A stretch of DNA of 64,000 nucleotides from Methanomicrobiales archaeon. Lineage in GTDB: Archaea > Halobacteriota > Methanomicrobia > Methanomicrobiales > Methanospirillaceae. Below the pieces are notes generated by a model. The model did not search any database. It was not told the origin of the DNA and saw only the letters and a list, made by a program, of their open reading frames with translations. Of this stretch, positions 34,309-42,446 are shown piece after piece. A program made the translations under genes and the position numbers. Every line of letters begins with the position of its first letter. Within the stretch, counting starts at the first letter, position 1. The stretch spans positions 1 to 64,000 of the forward strand of contig JALHCK010000005.1 in the NCBI GenBank assembly GCA_022841205.1, written 5' to 3'.

Positions 34309-35390
34309 AACTTCTGGAATACGAGGCAAAAGCAGTCTTTAAAGAACACGGAATCCCGATACCACTGGGACATATAATTAAGTCGCCCGAAGAATTTTCT
34401 GGCATTTCCGGGAAACTTCCCTCCGACTTCGTCATGAAAGCACAGGTCGATGTTGGAGGGCGCGGGAAAGCCGGCGGCATCCTCATGGCCGACCGGACTA
34501 AAGGTGAGAAGATCGCCCGGGAACTCTTCGCAAAAACTATCCGGGGAATCCCTGTCAGGGAAATCCTCATCGAGGAGCGCCTGGAAATCGTCCACGAGTA
34601 CTATGCCAGCATCGCAGTTGACCGCTCTTCAAAACAGGCGCTTATCCTTTTCACCGAATCCGGTGGGGTCGATATAGAGACGCTGGCACGGGAGAATCCC
34701 GATGCCATCAGGAGAGCTTCCATACCCCTCCTGATGAACCGCATACCTCCGTTCATGATGAGGACCCTGCTTGGGTCTGCGCCAAAGGAGCTTGGCCCGG
34801 TCATCCAGAACCTGTACCGGGTATTCCTCTCCAGGGACGCCCTCCTCGCAGAGATCAACCCCCTGGTAACCACCCCTGATGGTCCCTTTGCCGCGGACGC
34901 CAAACTGATCATCGATGACAATGCCCTCGGACGCCAGGGGATCACCCAGAACCGCGATTTGACCGACCGCGAGCGTGAGGCGGAACGTCACGGCTTCTCA
35001 TATGTGGAGCTTTCGGGATCCATCGGAGTCATCGGGAACGGTGCAGGACTGACCATGGCTACCCTCGACCTGATCGAATACTACCATGGGAAGGCTGCGA
35101 ACTTCCTTGACGTAGGTGGCGGAGCGGACCAGGAACGGGTCATGCATGCCGTCCGGCTGGTTGCAGCAGACCCATCAGTAAAAGTGATCGTGGTCAACCT
35201 TCTTGGCGGCATCACCCGGTGCGACGATGTGGCGCGGGGCATTATCAGTGCCGATATAAATCAGCCGGTGATCGTCCGGCTCGCCGGGACAAACGAGGAT
35301 GAAGGGCAAAAAATCCTTGCCGGACACGGCTACCGGATGCTTGACAGCATGGAGGCAGCGGTACGAGCTGCGGTGGAGGCAGTGCAATGA
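34305..35390 (+). CDS. sucC: Succinyl-CoA synthetase, beta subunit
   Basis: A 361-residue beta subunit of succinyl-CoA synthetase, which makes the succinyl-CoA used by KorABCD. The ATP-grasp start MKLLEYEAKAVFKEHGIPIP, VMKAQVDVGGRGKAGGI, LAEINPLVTTPDGPFAADAK and NGAGLTMATLDLI are diagnostic, with FLDVGGGADQERV near residue 267. The ATG at 34305 overlaps the korC stop (ATGA), with GGTGAAG just upstream. Two codons further up would also be open, but this start fits best. It overlaps sucD by four bases. Confidence 0.95.
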   Translation: MKLLEYEAKAVFKEHGIPIPLGHIIKSPEEFSGISGKLPSDFVMKAQVDVGGRGKAGGILMADRTKGEKIARELFAKTIRGIPVREILIEERLEIVHEYYASIAVDRSSKQALILFTESGGVDIETLARENPDAIRRASIPLLMNRIPPFMMRTLLGSAPKELGPVIQNLYRVFLSRDALLAEINPLVTTPDGPFAADAKLIIDDNALGRQGITQNRDLTDREREAERHGFSYVELSGSIGVIGNGAGLTMATLDLIEYYHGKAANFLDVGGGADQERVMHAVRLVAADPSVKVIVVNLLGGITRCDDVARGIISADINQPVIVRLAGTNEDEGQKILAGHGYRMLDSMEAAVRAAVEAVQ

Positions 35391-36253
35391 TTTACGGAGA
35401 TAAACAGACGGGCATCATCGTGACTGGTGCGACCGGGAAACAGGGTGCATTTCACATCACTCTCATCAACGAATATGCACGGGCCGTTGGCGGCAGGGGC
35501 GTTGTCGCAGGAGTGTCTCCCGGAAAGGGAGGCCAGGAAATCATTGGTGTCCCGGTTTACAACTCAATCCGCGACTCCTTGAGAGAACAGGATGCTTCGG
35601 CTGCAATCATCTTTGTTCCTGCATCTGCTGCAGGAGACTCGATCATGGAGGCAGCCTCTGCCGGCCTTTCCCTGGTTGTGGCTATTACCGAGCACATACC
35701 AGTTCATGACAGTATGAAGGCTATCTCCTTTGCGAAACTTAACGACTGCTCCGTTATCGGGCCTAACTGCCCGGGACTCCTCTCTCCAGGTGAAGTCAAG
35801 ATGGGGATCATGCCCGTCCATCTCTCTTCCCGCGGGAACATCGGGGTAATCTCCAGGAGCGGGACGCTCACGTATGAGATAGTCGATCAGCTCACCCGTG
35901 CAGGACTAGGTCAGAGCACCATCGTGGGAATCGGGGGTGATCCGGTTATCGGTCAGACCTTTGCCGATGTACTCAAAAAGTTCGAAGAGGATGAACAGAC
36001 CCGTGCGGTTGTCCTGATCGGTGAAGTCGGGGGCTCTCTCGAAGAAGAAGGGGCCCGTTCCACGGACCTGCCGGTTGCAGCCTACATCGCCGGGGTCTCT
36101 GCCCCCCCAGAAAAACGGATGGGGCACGCCGGGGCAATCATCGAAGGCGGGGAAGGCGACGCCAGGTCAAAAATTGCGCGACTTAAAGCGATGGGAGTCC
36201 CGGTTGCTTCCCGCCCTTCAGAGGTCCCTTCCCTTATCAGAAAGCTTATCTGA
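35387..36253 (+). CDS. sucD: Succinyl-CoA synthetase, alpha subunit
   Basis: A 288-residue alpha subunit, which binds CoA and carries the phosphohistidine. The CoA-binding GATGKQGAFHITLINEYA is near residue 15, SVIGPNCPGLLSPGEVKMGI near 122, SRSGTLTYEIVDQLTRAG near 152, and the active-site His in GHAGAIIEGGEG near 246. It overlaps sucC as ATGA (35387-35390). Last gene of the fumAB-korDABC-sucCD run. Length is normal. Confidence 0.95.
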   Translation: MIYGDKQTGIIVTGATGKQGAFHITLINEYARAVGGRGVVAGVSPGKGGQEIIGVPVYNSIRDSLREQDASAAIIFVPASAAGDSIMEAASAGLSLVVAITEHIPVHDSMKAISFAKLNDCSVIGPNCPGLLSPGEVKMGIMPVHLSSRGNIGVISRSGTLTYEIVDQLTRAGLGQSTIVGIGGDPVIGQTFADVLKKFEEDEQTRAVVLIGEVGGSLEEEGARSTDLPVAAYIAGVSAPPEKRMGHAGAIIEGGEGDARSKIARLKAMGVPVASRPSEVPSLIRKLI

Positions 36254-36352
36254 CCAATTCTTCCGGAATGATACGGGGTGAGGAAATCTCTTTCCCCTGA
36301 AACAATTTAAGCCATAAAACCAAAAAAAGAAAGTACCTCTCGGGGATAATAT

Positions 36353-37177
36353 ATGGATACCAGCCAGTTTGATACACAGGATCCTCTTGCTGCCGAAGAG
36401 ACCGCGGGGGCAGAACGGTACCTCTATCCGGGAGAAGAACTCCGGATCTGTTCTTCGGATATCCAGATCAAAAAGTTCAGGTTCGAGACGTATCTCACCG
36501 ACCGCCGGCTCTTTCTCGTCGATCAAAGTGACCGGGATTCGAAGGTGACGGCAAAAGAAATCCCGGTCGATGCAATCCTCTCTTCATACCTCGAAGAAAG
36601 TCCGGTGCACGAGCCAGTCATCGTCCTCTCGGTCCGGACAGCTGATGACGATATCCGTACTATGAAAATGACCTTTGCCCATACCGGCAGGGAACGTGAG
36701 CAGGAAGCTGAGGAATGGATACACCTCCTGGCACATGTTATGCCCGGATCAACCGGATTTCCGGAAAAATTACCGGTTGAAAGAATTGGAAAGAAGGCAG
36801 CTGTCTCCCCTGAAACCCGTGCGCTGTCGGACACCATCGTTTACCCGTCTTCTGATGATTCCCTGCCTGGCGGGCGGGCACCTCCCCCTCATCCCCGCGA
36901 GAGCCCTCCCGCACCGGCCCTGGGGGCCCGAAAAACACAGCCTGCTGCCCCACCAGAGCAAAAAGGTCTGGCAGAGATCATGTTCTGCTTCCATTGCGGA
37001 AAGAAGCTCCCGCCAATGGCTAACTTCTGTCCATTCTGTGGGACAAAGCTACATACGCACGAGGATGCTCCACTCCACGATGACCATATCCCGCATTCGC
37101 TCCAGTACAGGGAACCTGAACCTGAAGAACCCCAAAAAAAGAGAGGGTGGCGAAGGTTCTTTGGAAGGCGAGGATAA
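36353..37177 (+). CDS. PH-like domain protein with zinc ribbon and basic tail
   Basis: A 274-residue protein in three parts. Residues 20-130 look like a pleckstrin-homology-like (PH-like) domain (LYPGEELRICSSDIQIKKFR, YLTDRRLFLVDQ). Residues 130-205 form a Pro/Ala-rich, probably disordered linker. Residues 208-235 hold a zinc ribbon (FCFHCGKKLPPMANFCPFCG), followed by an acidic stretch and a very basic end (KKRGWRRFFGRRG). No membrane segment is seen. It has a TATA region (AATTTAAGCC upstream) and GGGGATAA before the ATG. Function unknown; membrane-lipid or protein binding are possible for PH-like domains. Confidence 0.72.
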   Translation: MDTSQFDTQDPLAAEETAGAERYLYPGEELRICSSDIQIKKFRFETYLTDRRLFLVDQSDRDSKVTAKEIPVDAILSSYLEESPVHEPVIVLSVRTADDDIRTMKMTFAHTGREREQEAEEWIHLLAHVMPGSTGFPEKLPVERIGKKAAVSPETRALSDTIVYPSSDDSLPGGRAPPPHPRESPPAPALGARKTQPAAPPEQKGLAEIMFCFHCGKKLPPMANFCPFCGTKLHTHEDAPLHDDHIPHSLQYREPEPEEPQKKRGWRRFFGRRG

Positions 37178-37312
37178 AGCCTGTCGATTTTTTGAAAAGG
37201 CCCGCCCTCCTGGCCGATTACATCATATACCCTGGCGGCTGATAAAAGGAATGATTAAATTATTTCCCGTCGTCTTTATAATGATTAACAGCAGCGGGAG
37301 ATTTGAGACCTG

Positions 37313-38515
37313 ATGAAGCGGAATATCAAAGTGGAGGCCCTGCAGCAGATACCCCTCGAACAGCAGGAGATCGAGCTTGTCGAGCGCAAATGTATCGGCC
37401 ATCCCGATAGCCTTGCAGATGGCATTGCAGAGTCGATCAGCCGCTCTCTTTCCCGGGCATATCTTGAAGAGTGCGGTGCGATACTCCACCATAACACCGA
37501 CCAGGGAGAAGTTGTCGCCGGCGAATCCCGCCCAAAATACGGGGGCGGAAAGATAATCCGACCGATTTACATGCTTCTCGTTGGTCGTGCCACGAAACAG
37601 TTCAATGGGATCCATATCCCGACCGACGCCATAGCCCTGGAGGCTGCCCGGGACTATCTCAGTGCCACCATGACTAACCTGAACCTCAATCGTGATATCA
37701 TCATCGATTGCCGCTTGGGGACGGGATCGACCGATCTCCGGGAGGTCTTCAAGCCTTGCCAGGAAACTACCCCGCGGGCAAACGACACTTCATTTGGTGT
37801 CGGGCATGCACCGTTCTCTGAGACAGAGACCATCGTCCGCGAACTCAGCGACTTTATCGATTACACCCTCCGGCCGAAGGTTCCGGCCATCGGACAGGAC
37901 ATCAAGATCATGGGACTTCGGGACGGCAATACCATCACCCTGACCCTTGCCTGTGCTATTGTCGACAGGTATTGTTCAGGGCTACCCGAATATCTCGAGT
38001 ACAAAGAAGTCCTGAAAGAGCAGGCGGGAATGGTAGCAAAGCGGTTAACCTCCAGGAAAGTGGTGATCGATGTCAATACCGCAGATGACATCGATTCGGG
38101 AAGCGTGTTCCTGACCGCCACCGGAACCTCTGCAGAGATGGGCGATGACGGTTCGGTCGGTCGGGGTAACCGCTGTAACGGTCTAATCACCCCCAACCGA
38201 CCCATGAGCATGGAGGCAACAAGCGGGAAAAACCCCATCAATCATGTCGGGAAAATCTATAATATTCTTTCGACAGATCTTGCCCAGCAGTGCGCCAGGG
38301 AAGTCGAAGGCATCGAAGAGATATACATCAGGCTTCTTTCCCAGATAGGCAAACCCATCGACCAACCCCTGGTTGCCAGCGTCCAGGTACTTGTGAAACC
38401 CGATTTCAGGCTCGAAACGATCAGTAGCGATATAGAAGCGATTATCGACACGGGGCTTGCAAACATCACATGCATGACTGAGAAGATCATCCGTGGCGAC
38501 GTTCGAACCTTCTGA
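37313..38515 (+). CDS. mat: S-adenosylmethionine synthetase (archaeal type)
   Basis: A 400-residue archaeal methionine adenosyltransferase, which makes AdoMet from methionine and ATP. This family shares little sequence with bacterial MetK. Characteristic parts are CIGHPDSLADGIAESISRSL (residues 26-45), HHNTDQGEVVAGESRPKYGG, GIHIPTDAIALEAARDYL, DTSFGVGHAPFSE and RCNGLITPNRPMSMEATSGK followed by NPINHVGKIYN. Its stop is one base from the hisG start, so the two are likely cotranscribed. Length is normal. Confidence 0.95.
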   Translation: MKRNIKVEALQQIPLEQQEIELVERKCIGHPDSLADGIAESISRSLSRAYLEECGAILHHNTDQGEVVAGESRPKYGGGKIIRPIYMLLVGRATKQFNGIHIPTDAIALEAARDYLSATMTNLNLNRDIIIDCRLGTGSTDLREVFKPCQETTPRANDTSFGVGHAPFSETETIVRELSDFIDYTLRPKVPAIGQDIKIMGLRDGNTITLTLACAIVDRYCSGLPEYLEYKEVLKEQAGMVAKRLTSRKVVIDVNTADDIDSGSVFLTATGTSAEMGDDGSVGRGNRCNGLITPNRPMSMEATSGKNPINHVGKIYNILSTDLAQQCAREVEGIEEIYIRLLSQIGKPIDQPLVASVQVLVKPDFRLETISSDIEAIIDTGLANITCMTEKIIRGDVRTF

Positions 38516-38516
38516 G

Positions 38517-39410
38517 ATGCCCGGATCCCCGGGAAATGGTGCCCCCGAACCCCTGGTCAGGCTCGCCATCCCCAACAAAGGACGGATTGCCGGTCCCATC
38601 ATCGAGCTGATGGAAAAAAGCGGTCTCCATCTCCTCGACCAGGGGGATCGTCGTCTGATATCGCGGACCCCTGATCCACATATCGAAGTATTGTTCGCCC
38701 GCCCCATCGACATCCCGGAATACGTGGCAAACGGCGCCGCGGATCTTGGGATAACCGGGCGGGACATGGTGAGCGAGCGGGAGGTGGATGTCGAAGAGCT
38801 GCTGGATCTCCACTCCGGTAATGCAACCCTAGTGCTTGCCGTGCGGGACGAGTCCCCGTTCAGGTCGCCAGAGGATCTATCGAAAACAAAGGTTGCAACT
38901 GAGTTCCCACGGATTGCCTCCCGGTATTTCTCAGGGCTGAACATCCCGGTCACCATTGTCCGGGTCGGAGGCGCCTGCGAGGTGACCCCACATCTCGGTA
39001 TAGCCGATGCCATCCTCGATCTGACGAGCTCGGGAGAGACGCTCCGGTCTAACAGGCTCAGGGTGCTCGCTGAAGTACTCACCACCAGCACCATCCTGAT
39101 CGCAAACCGGGATGCATACCGGACAAAGAAAGAAAAGATAGAGGAGATTGTACTCGCCCTTGAAAGTGTTATCCGGGCAAGGGGTCAGTGCTACCTGATG
39201 ATGAACGCCAAGCGATCCTGCCTCGATGAGATCAGGAACGTCCTCCCCGGGCTCTCGGGGCCGACAGTGATGGAGGTCGCCTCGCAGGAAGACCTGGTGG
39301 CCGTCCATGCAGTTGTGAGCGAAGAACGTGTCTATGGTCTCATCAACCAGCTGAAACGTGCCGGAGCCCGTGACGTCCTGGTCATGTCCATCGAACGGAT
39401 CATCCGCTGA
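38517..39410 (+). CDS. hisG: ATP phosphoribosyltransferase (long form)
   Basis: A 297-residue HisG catalysing the first step of histidine synthesis (ATP plus PRPP). The catalytic part has LAIPNKGRIAGPIIELMEKS, GNATLVLAVRDESPF, KVATEFPRIASRYF and DLTSSGETLRSNRLRVL. The last 75 residues are a HisG-C regulatory domain (RDVLVMSIERIIR at the end), which marks the long, histidine-inhibited form that needs no HisZ. The ATG at 38517 lies one base after the mat stop; a start at 38493 would overlap mat. hisA starts one base after this stop. Confidence 0.94.
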   Translation: MPGSPGNGAPEPLVRLAIPNKGRIAGPIIELMEKSGLHLLDQGDRRLISRTPDPHIEVLFARPIDIPEYVANGAADLGITGRDMVSEREVDVEELLDLHSGNATLVLAVRDESPFRSPEDLSKTKVATEFPRIASRYFSGLNIPVTIVRVGGACEVTPHLGIADAILDLTSSGETLRSNRLRVLAEVLTTSTILIANRDAYRTKKEKIEEIVLALESVIRARGQCYLMMNAKRSCLDEIRNVLPGLSGPTVMEVASQEDLVAVHAVVSEERVYGLINQLKRAGARDVLVMSIERIIR

Positions 39411-39411
39411 T

Positions 39412-40131
39412 ATGTACGTCTTTCCTGCCGTTGATATCTTCTGTGGGCGCTGCGTCCAGCTGGTCCAGGGCAGGAGAGAGACGGCGACCGATTTCGGGAC
39501 ACCGGCTGCTTGTGCCCGGCGGTGGATGCATGAGGGCGCCCGCCACCTCCACATCGTCAACCTCGATGGTGCATTTGGTGATTCCCGGATCAATGCCGGA
39601 GTGATCCGGGAGCTGATCGAAGACCTGGAGATCCCTGTCCAGCTGGGAGGAGGTATCCGGTCGTTTGAGGATGCGGCAGGGTGGCTCGATCTCGGTGTAT
39701 CGCGGGTTATCATCGGTACGAGTGCCGTTCGGGAACCTGACCTGATCGCGAGGCTTGCCGATGCCTTCGGTAAAAGGAGGGTTATGGCTGGAGTCGATGC
39801 ACGCCAGGGAATGATCGCGGTTGAGGGGTGGGAGAAGTCTGCCGGTAACTACATCGACTGGGGACTACGCTTCGAGGAACTGGGAGCTGGATTTCTCCTC
39901 TATACCAACGTCGATGTTGAAGGACTGCAGAAGGGGATATCTCCTGACCCCGTTGCCCGGCTGATCGGTTCGGTCTCGATACCAGTAGTCGTGGCAGGGG
40001 GAATCACATCGCCCGCTGACATCACAGTATTAAAAGCAACAGGTGCCTATGGGATAGTACTGGGCTCTGCGCTCTACTCGGGAAAACTTCCCCTGTGCGC
40101 CGCCCTGGAGGCAGCAGATGAGGATCGCTGA
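39412..40131 (+). CDS. hisA: HisA isomerase (ProFAR isomerase)
   Basis: A 239-residue TIM-barrel isomerase acting on the ProFAR intermediate of histidine synthesis. The two half-barrel repeats show the catalytic and phosphate-binding parts: FPAVDIFCGRCVQLVQGR (catalytic Asp near residue 8), LHIVNLDGAFGD, VQLGGGIRS, AGVDARQG (second Asp), VVAGGITS and GIVLGSALYSGKL. The ATG at 39412 begins exactly at the first strand, one base after hisG. It overlaps hisB by 14 bases. Confidence 0.94.
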   Translation: MYVFPAVDIFCGRCVQLVQGRRETATDFGTPAACARRWMHEGARHLHIVNLDGAFGDSRINAGVIRELIEDLEIPVQLGGGIRSFEDAAGWLDLGVSRVIIGTSAVREPDLIARLADAFGKRRVMAGVDARQGMIAVEGWEKSAGNYIDWGLRFEELGAGFLLYTNVDVEGLQKGISPDPVARLIGSVSIPVVVAGGITSPADITVLKATGAYGIVLGSALYSGKLPLCAALEAADEDR

Positions 40132-40699
40132 AATATCACGGAAAACCAGGGAAACAGAAATCTCGGTCCGGTTTGTCCTTGAAGGGACCGGCAATTCAAC
40201 CATAAACACCGGTCTGCCCTTCCTGGATCACATGCTGGATGCCATGACGCGACATGGACGCTTCGACCTCACCTGCACTGCGGTGGGAGACCTGCATGTC
40301 GATTCACATCACACTATGGAAGATGTGGGAATCGTGCTCGGTGAAGCAATCAGGAAGGCGGTAGGAGAGGGGAGAGGTATCCGCCGTTTTGCTCATGCCA
40401 TCGTGCCCATGGATGAATCGCTTGCAACCGTTGCCCTTGATTGCGGCGGCCGGAGCTACCTCGTTTACCAGGGGTGTTACTCGGCAAAGGTAATAGGGGG
40501 CATTGAAAACGATGTTTTCGAACATTTCTTCCACAGTCTGTGTACGAAAGCCGGACTGAACGCACACATCCTGTTCCACGGACGAAATGATCACCACCAG
40601 TGCGAGGCTGTATTCAAGGCATTCGGAATCGCTCTCTCCGGGGCAGTCCAGATCGTTGAAGGAATGAGCGATATACCGAGCACAAAAGGCGTCCTCTGA
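40118..40699 (+). CDS. hisB: Imidazoleglycerol-phosphate dehydratase
   Basis: A 193-residue stand-alone HisB dehydratase of histidine synthesis. The metal-binding His/Glu motifs are FLDHMLDAMTRHGRFDL (residues 35-51), DSHHTMEDVGIVLGEAI (67-83), EHFFHSLCTKAGLNAHI and FHGRNDHHQCEAVFKAFG. There is no phosphatase domain, as expected in archaea. Its start overlaps hisA by 14 bases. The run mat-hisG-hisA-hisB ends here. Confidence 0.95.
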   Translation: MRIAEISRKTRETEISVRFVLEGTGNSTINTGLPFLDHMLDAMTRHGRFDLTCTAVGDLHVDSHHTMEDVGIVLGEAIRKAVGEGRGIRRFAHAIVPMDESLATVALDCGGRSYLVYQGCYSAKVIGGIENDVFEHFFHSLCTKAGLNAHILFHGRNDHHQCEAVFKAFGIALSGAVQIVEGMSDIPSTKGVL

Positions 40700-40736
40700 A
40701 AACGATCTGTGAAGACCTGGGAAATCACCTCCCGAT

Positions 40737-40946
40737 CTATCGTGATTTTGCCGCAAGTGCAGCCAGGGCTTCATAGGCTGCATGCTTCACCAGATCATCT
40801 TCATCCATGCAGGCGCGAAAGAGCAGCTCCACCGCACGACCATCACCGGAACGACCGAGGGCGGCTATTGCCATCATCCGGACCTCCCTGTCAGAAGATA
40901 CCAGGAGGGGAAAGACTTCCTGAAAAATAAGCGTTAAATCGGGCAT
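40737..40946 (-). CDS. Short HEAT-repeat protein
   Basis: A 69-residue protein with two HEAT-type helix pairs: FPLLVSSDREVRMMAIAALG and LLFRACMDEDDLVKHAAYEALAALA. The pattern A.A.LG..GD is typical of HEAT proteins that act as adaptors. It lies on the opposite strand to the hisB run, convergent with it. It may be a complete small adaptor, or the surviving end of a longer HEAT protein. The partner is unknown. Confidence 0.65.
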   Translation of the reverse strand: MPDLTLIFQEVFPLLVSSDREVRMMAIAALGRSGDGRAVELLFRACMDEDDLVKHAAYEALAALAAKSR

Positions 40947-41287
40947 ACCCGGTTCATTGACCGGATTTGAGACACCGGTCTGATTTTTTGTGTGTGATAT
41001 TGTTGTGAGCTTGCTTTGGAATGTATTTGGTTATCGGGAACAGAATATGCCCGGTCTGGTTTTTCCACCATTGCCGGCCCCATCCTGTTCATCAACCCCC
41101 ATGCTCCCTCAGTGGCGAGGGTAAACAAAGCTTTGTGGCAGGGTTAAAATGCGTTTGCAAAGCACTTGTGCAAGGCAATACCCGGATGATAATAATTGGT
41201 CATTGGCATACGCTACCAGGATCGGGAGAAAAGATTTTGATGCCACCTTGAGGATGCTGCGGTTGGATTCTGAAGGGGAGAGTGTGT
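40947..41287. other. Gene-free stretch with a hairpin and T-run
   Basis: About 340 bases between the HEAT protein and the histone, both on the minus strand. No coding frame is convincing. GACCGG (40959-40964) and CCGGTC (40975-40980) form a hairpin followed by a T-run at 40984-40989 on the plus strand. It could end plus-strand transcripts coming through from the his genes. The HEAT gene promoter should also lie here. Confidence 0.4.
40959..40989 (+). terminator. Hairpin plus T-run, candidate terminator for the his run
   Basis: A 6-bp stem (GACCGG/CCGGTC, 10-base loop) followed by TGATTTTTT in plus orientation. The nearest plus-strand genes upstream end at hisB, which would mean read-through antisense to the HEAT gene. 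Confidence 0.35.
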
Positions 41288-41494
41288 TTATGCGGACTTT
41301 GCCGCAAGTTCTACGTCCTCTTCCTTAATCGTCTTCCTGCCCGCGTGAAGCGCGAGCCTGTTTGCTTCCTTGGTAAGGTTTGCAATGTAGTCTTCCGCCT
41401 TTGCCACAAGGGCGGCAGCTGCATCGGAACCAACTCTTTCAGCACCATTCTTCTTGGCGATTCTTACAACTGCAGCAATAGGTAAATCTGCCAT
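41288..41494 (-). CDS. Archaeal histone
   Basis: A 68-residue single histone-fold protein that wraps DNA as dimers and longer assemblies. The sequence is canonical: LPIAAVVRIAKKNGAERVGS, DAAAALVAKAEDYIANLTK, then EANRLALHAGRKTIKEEDVELA. No extra tails are present. The ATG has GAGGT seven bases upstream on the minus strand, and A/T-rich TATA-like sequence at 41511-41536. It is a single gene and probably strongly expressed. Confidence 0.96.
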   Translation of the reverse strand: MADLPIAAVVRIAKKNGAERVGSDAAAALVAKAEDYIANLTKEANRLALHAGRKTIKEEDVELAAKSA

Positions 41495-41690
41495 AATATT
41501 ACCTCAAAACAAAAATATATCAGGAAATATTTAAACATTTCGCGAATTATGACCTAATTTGCTCGCAATAGCCCATCGGGAACCACTTTGAACCAATCTC
41601 CGGAAATGCGCCTGCCAGGATGCTGTCATCTGAAAACAAACACTAACACGCAGCCTGACAAGAATAATACACAAGAATTTGAGATAGATT

Positions 41691-42446
41691 TTATTTTAAA
41701 AGGATATCTGCCAGCCTTATTGCATTTGCATAGTCAGGCGTGGCGCGCGAAGTATCCACAAAAGTCCTGCCTATATTGAGGACCGGTGCGCCATGCCCTC
41801 GGCCTGATCCCAGAAAGACGAGGGTTCGGAAGATTAAATTTCCTGATATACCGTCAGGAGCGATGATGACACCACAATCCTGCACCGCATCCTCGATGAG
41901 AATCTCATAGTGGGATCCACCGGTCATTCGTGCGATGAGTTCTGCATCGGCAAGGCTCCGGTCGACAGCAGGATGTCTCCCGATATCCCCGGATCGCCCC
42001 CCAGAAAGGACGCCAATCTTCGCCCGGAGACCGAGTCGCACCGCCAATGCCTGTGCCTTTCTGGCAAGTTCGATCTTCTCACCAATTTCCCATCCCTCAT
42101 CAACACCGACCGGTGCGAGAAAAAACAATGTACCATCAGCCGTTTCGAGGAGTGCAGCCCGCTCCAGGCGCTGCACTCCGCATGCTGCTTTCAGTGCGGA
42201 AAGCGTCGTATTTGCCGGAAGTGTCCCCCGGATACCGGCATCGATACGCCCATTCACGAGATCAGCAACAAGTGCCCCGGCAGGATCCTCACAGACTCTG
42301 ATCGCGATTCCGGGACGTTTGGGGAGGGTTATCCTGTCGTCCTGTGTGTAGGCGAGGACAGCGGCCTCGCACGGGGATCCTGTGATACTCCTGACAACCT
42401 TCTCTGCATCTCCGGCAATTCCAATCCCGATTGTCCTCACAGTCAT
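41691..42446 (-). CDS. mtxX: Methanogenesis marker protein 4 (MtxX family)
   Basis: A 251-residue protein of the methanogen-specific MtxX/methanogenesis marker 4 family, annotated as a putative methyltransferase-like protein. Family parts seen are RTIGIGIAGDAEKVVRSI at the start, DGRIDAGIRGTLPA-like NGRIDAGIRGTLPA, GVLSGGRSGDIGRHPAVDRS and APDGISGNLIFRTLVFLGSG. It is used as a signature gene for methanogens; its exact reaction is not settled. The start overlaps the mmp2 stop as ATGA (42443-42446), so the two marker genes are cotranslated. Confidence 0.9.
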   Translation of the reverse strand: MTVRTIGIGIAGDAEKVVRSITGSPCEAAVLAYTQDDRITLPKRPGIAIRVCEDPAGALVADLVNGRIDAGIRGTLPANTTLSALKAACGVQRLERAALLETADGTLFFLAPVGVDEGWEIGEKIELARKAQALAVRLGLRAKIGVLSGGRSGDIGRHPAVDRSLADAELIARMTGGSHYEILIEDAVQDCGVIIAPDGISGNLIFRTLVFLGSGRGHGAPVLNIGRTFVDTSRATPDYANAIRLADILLK

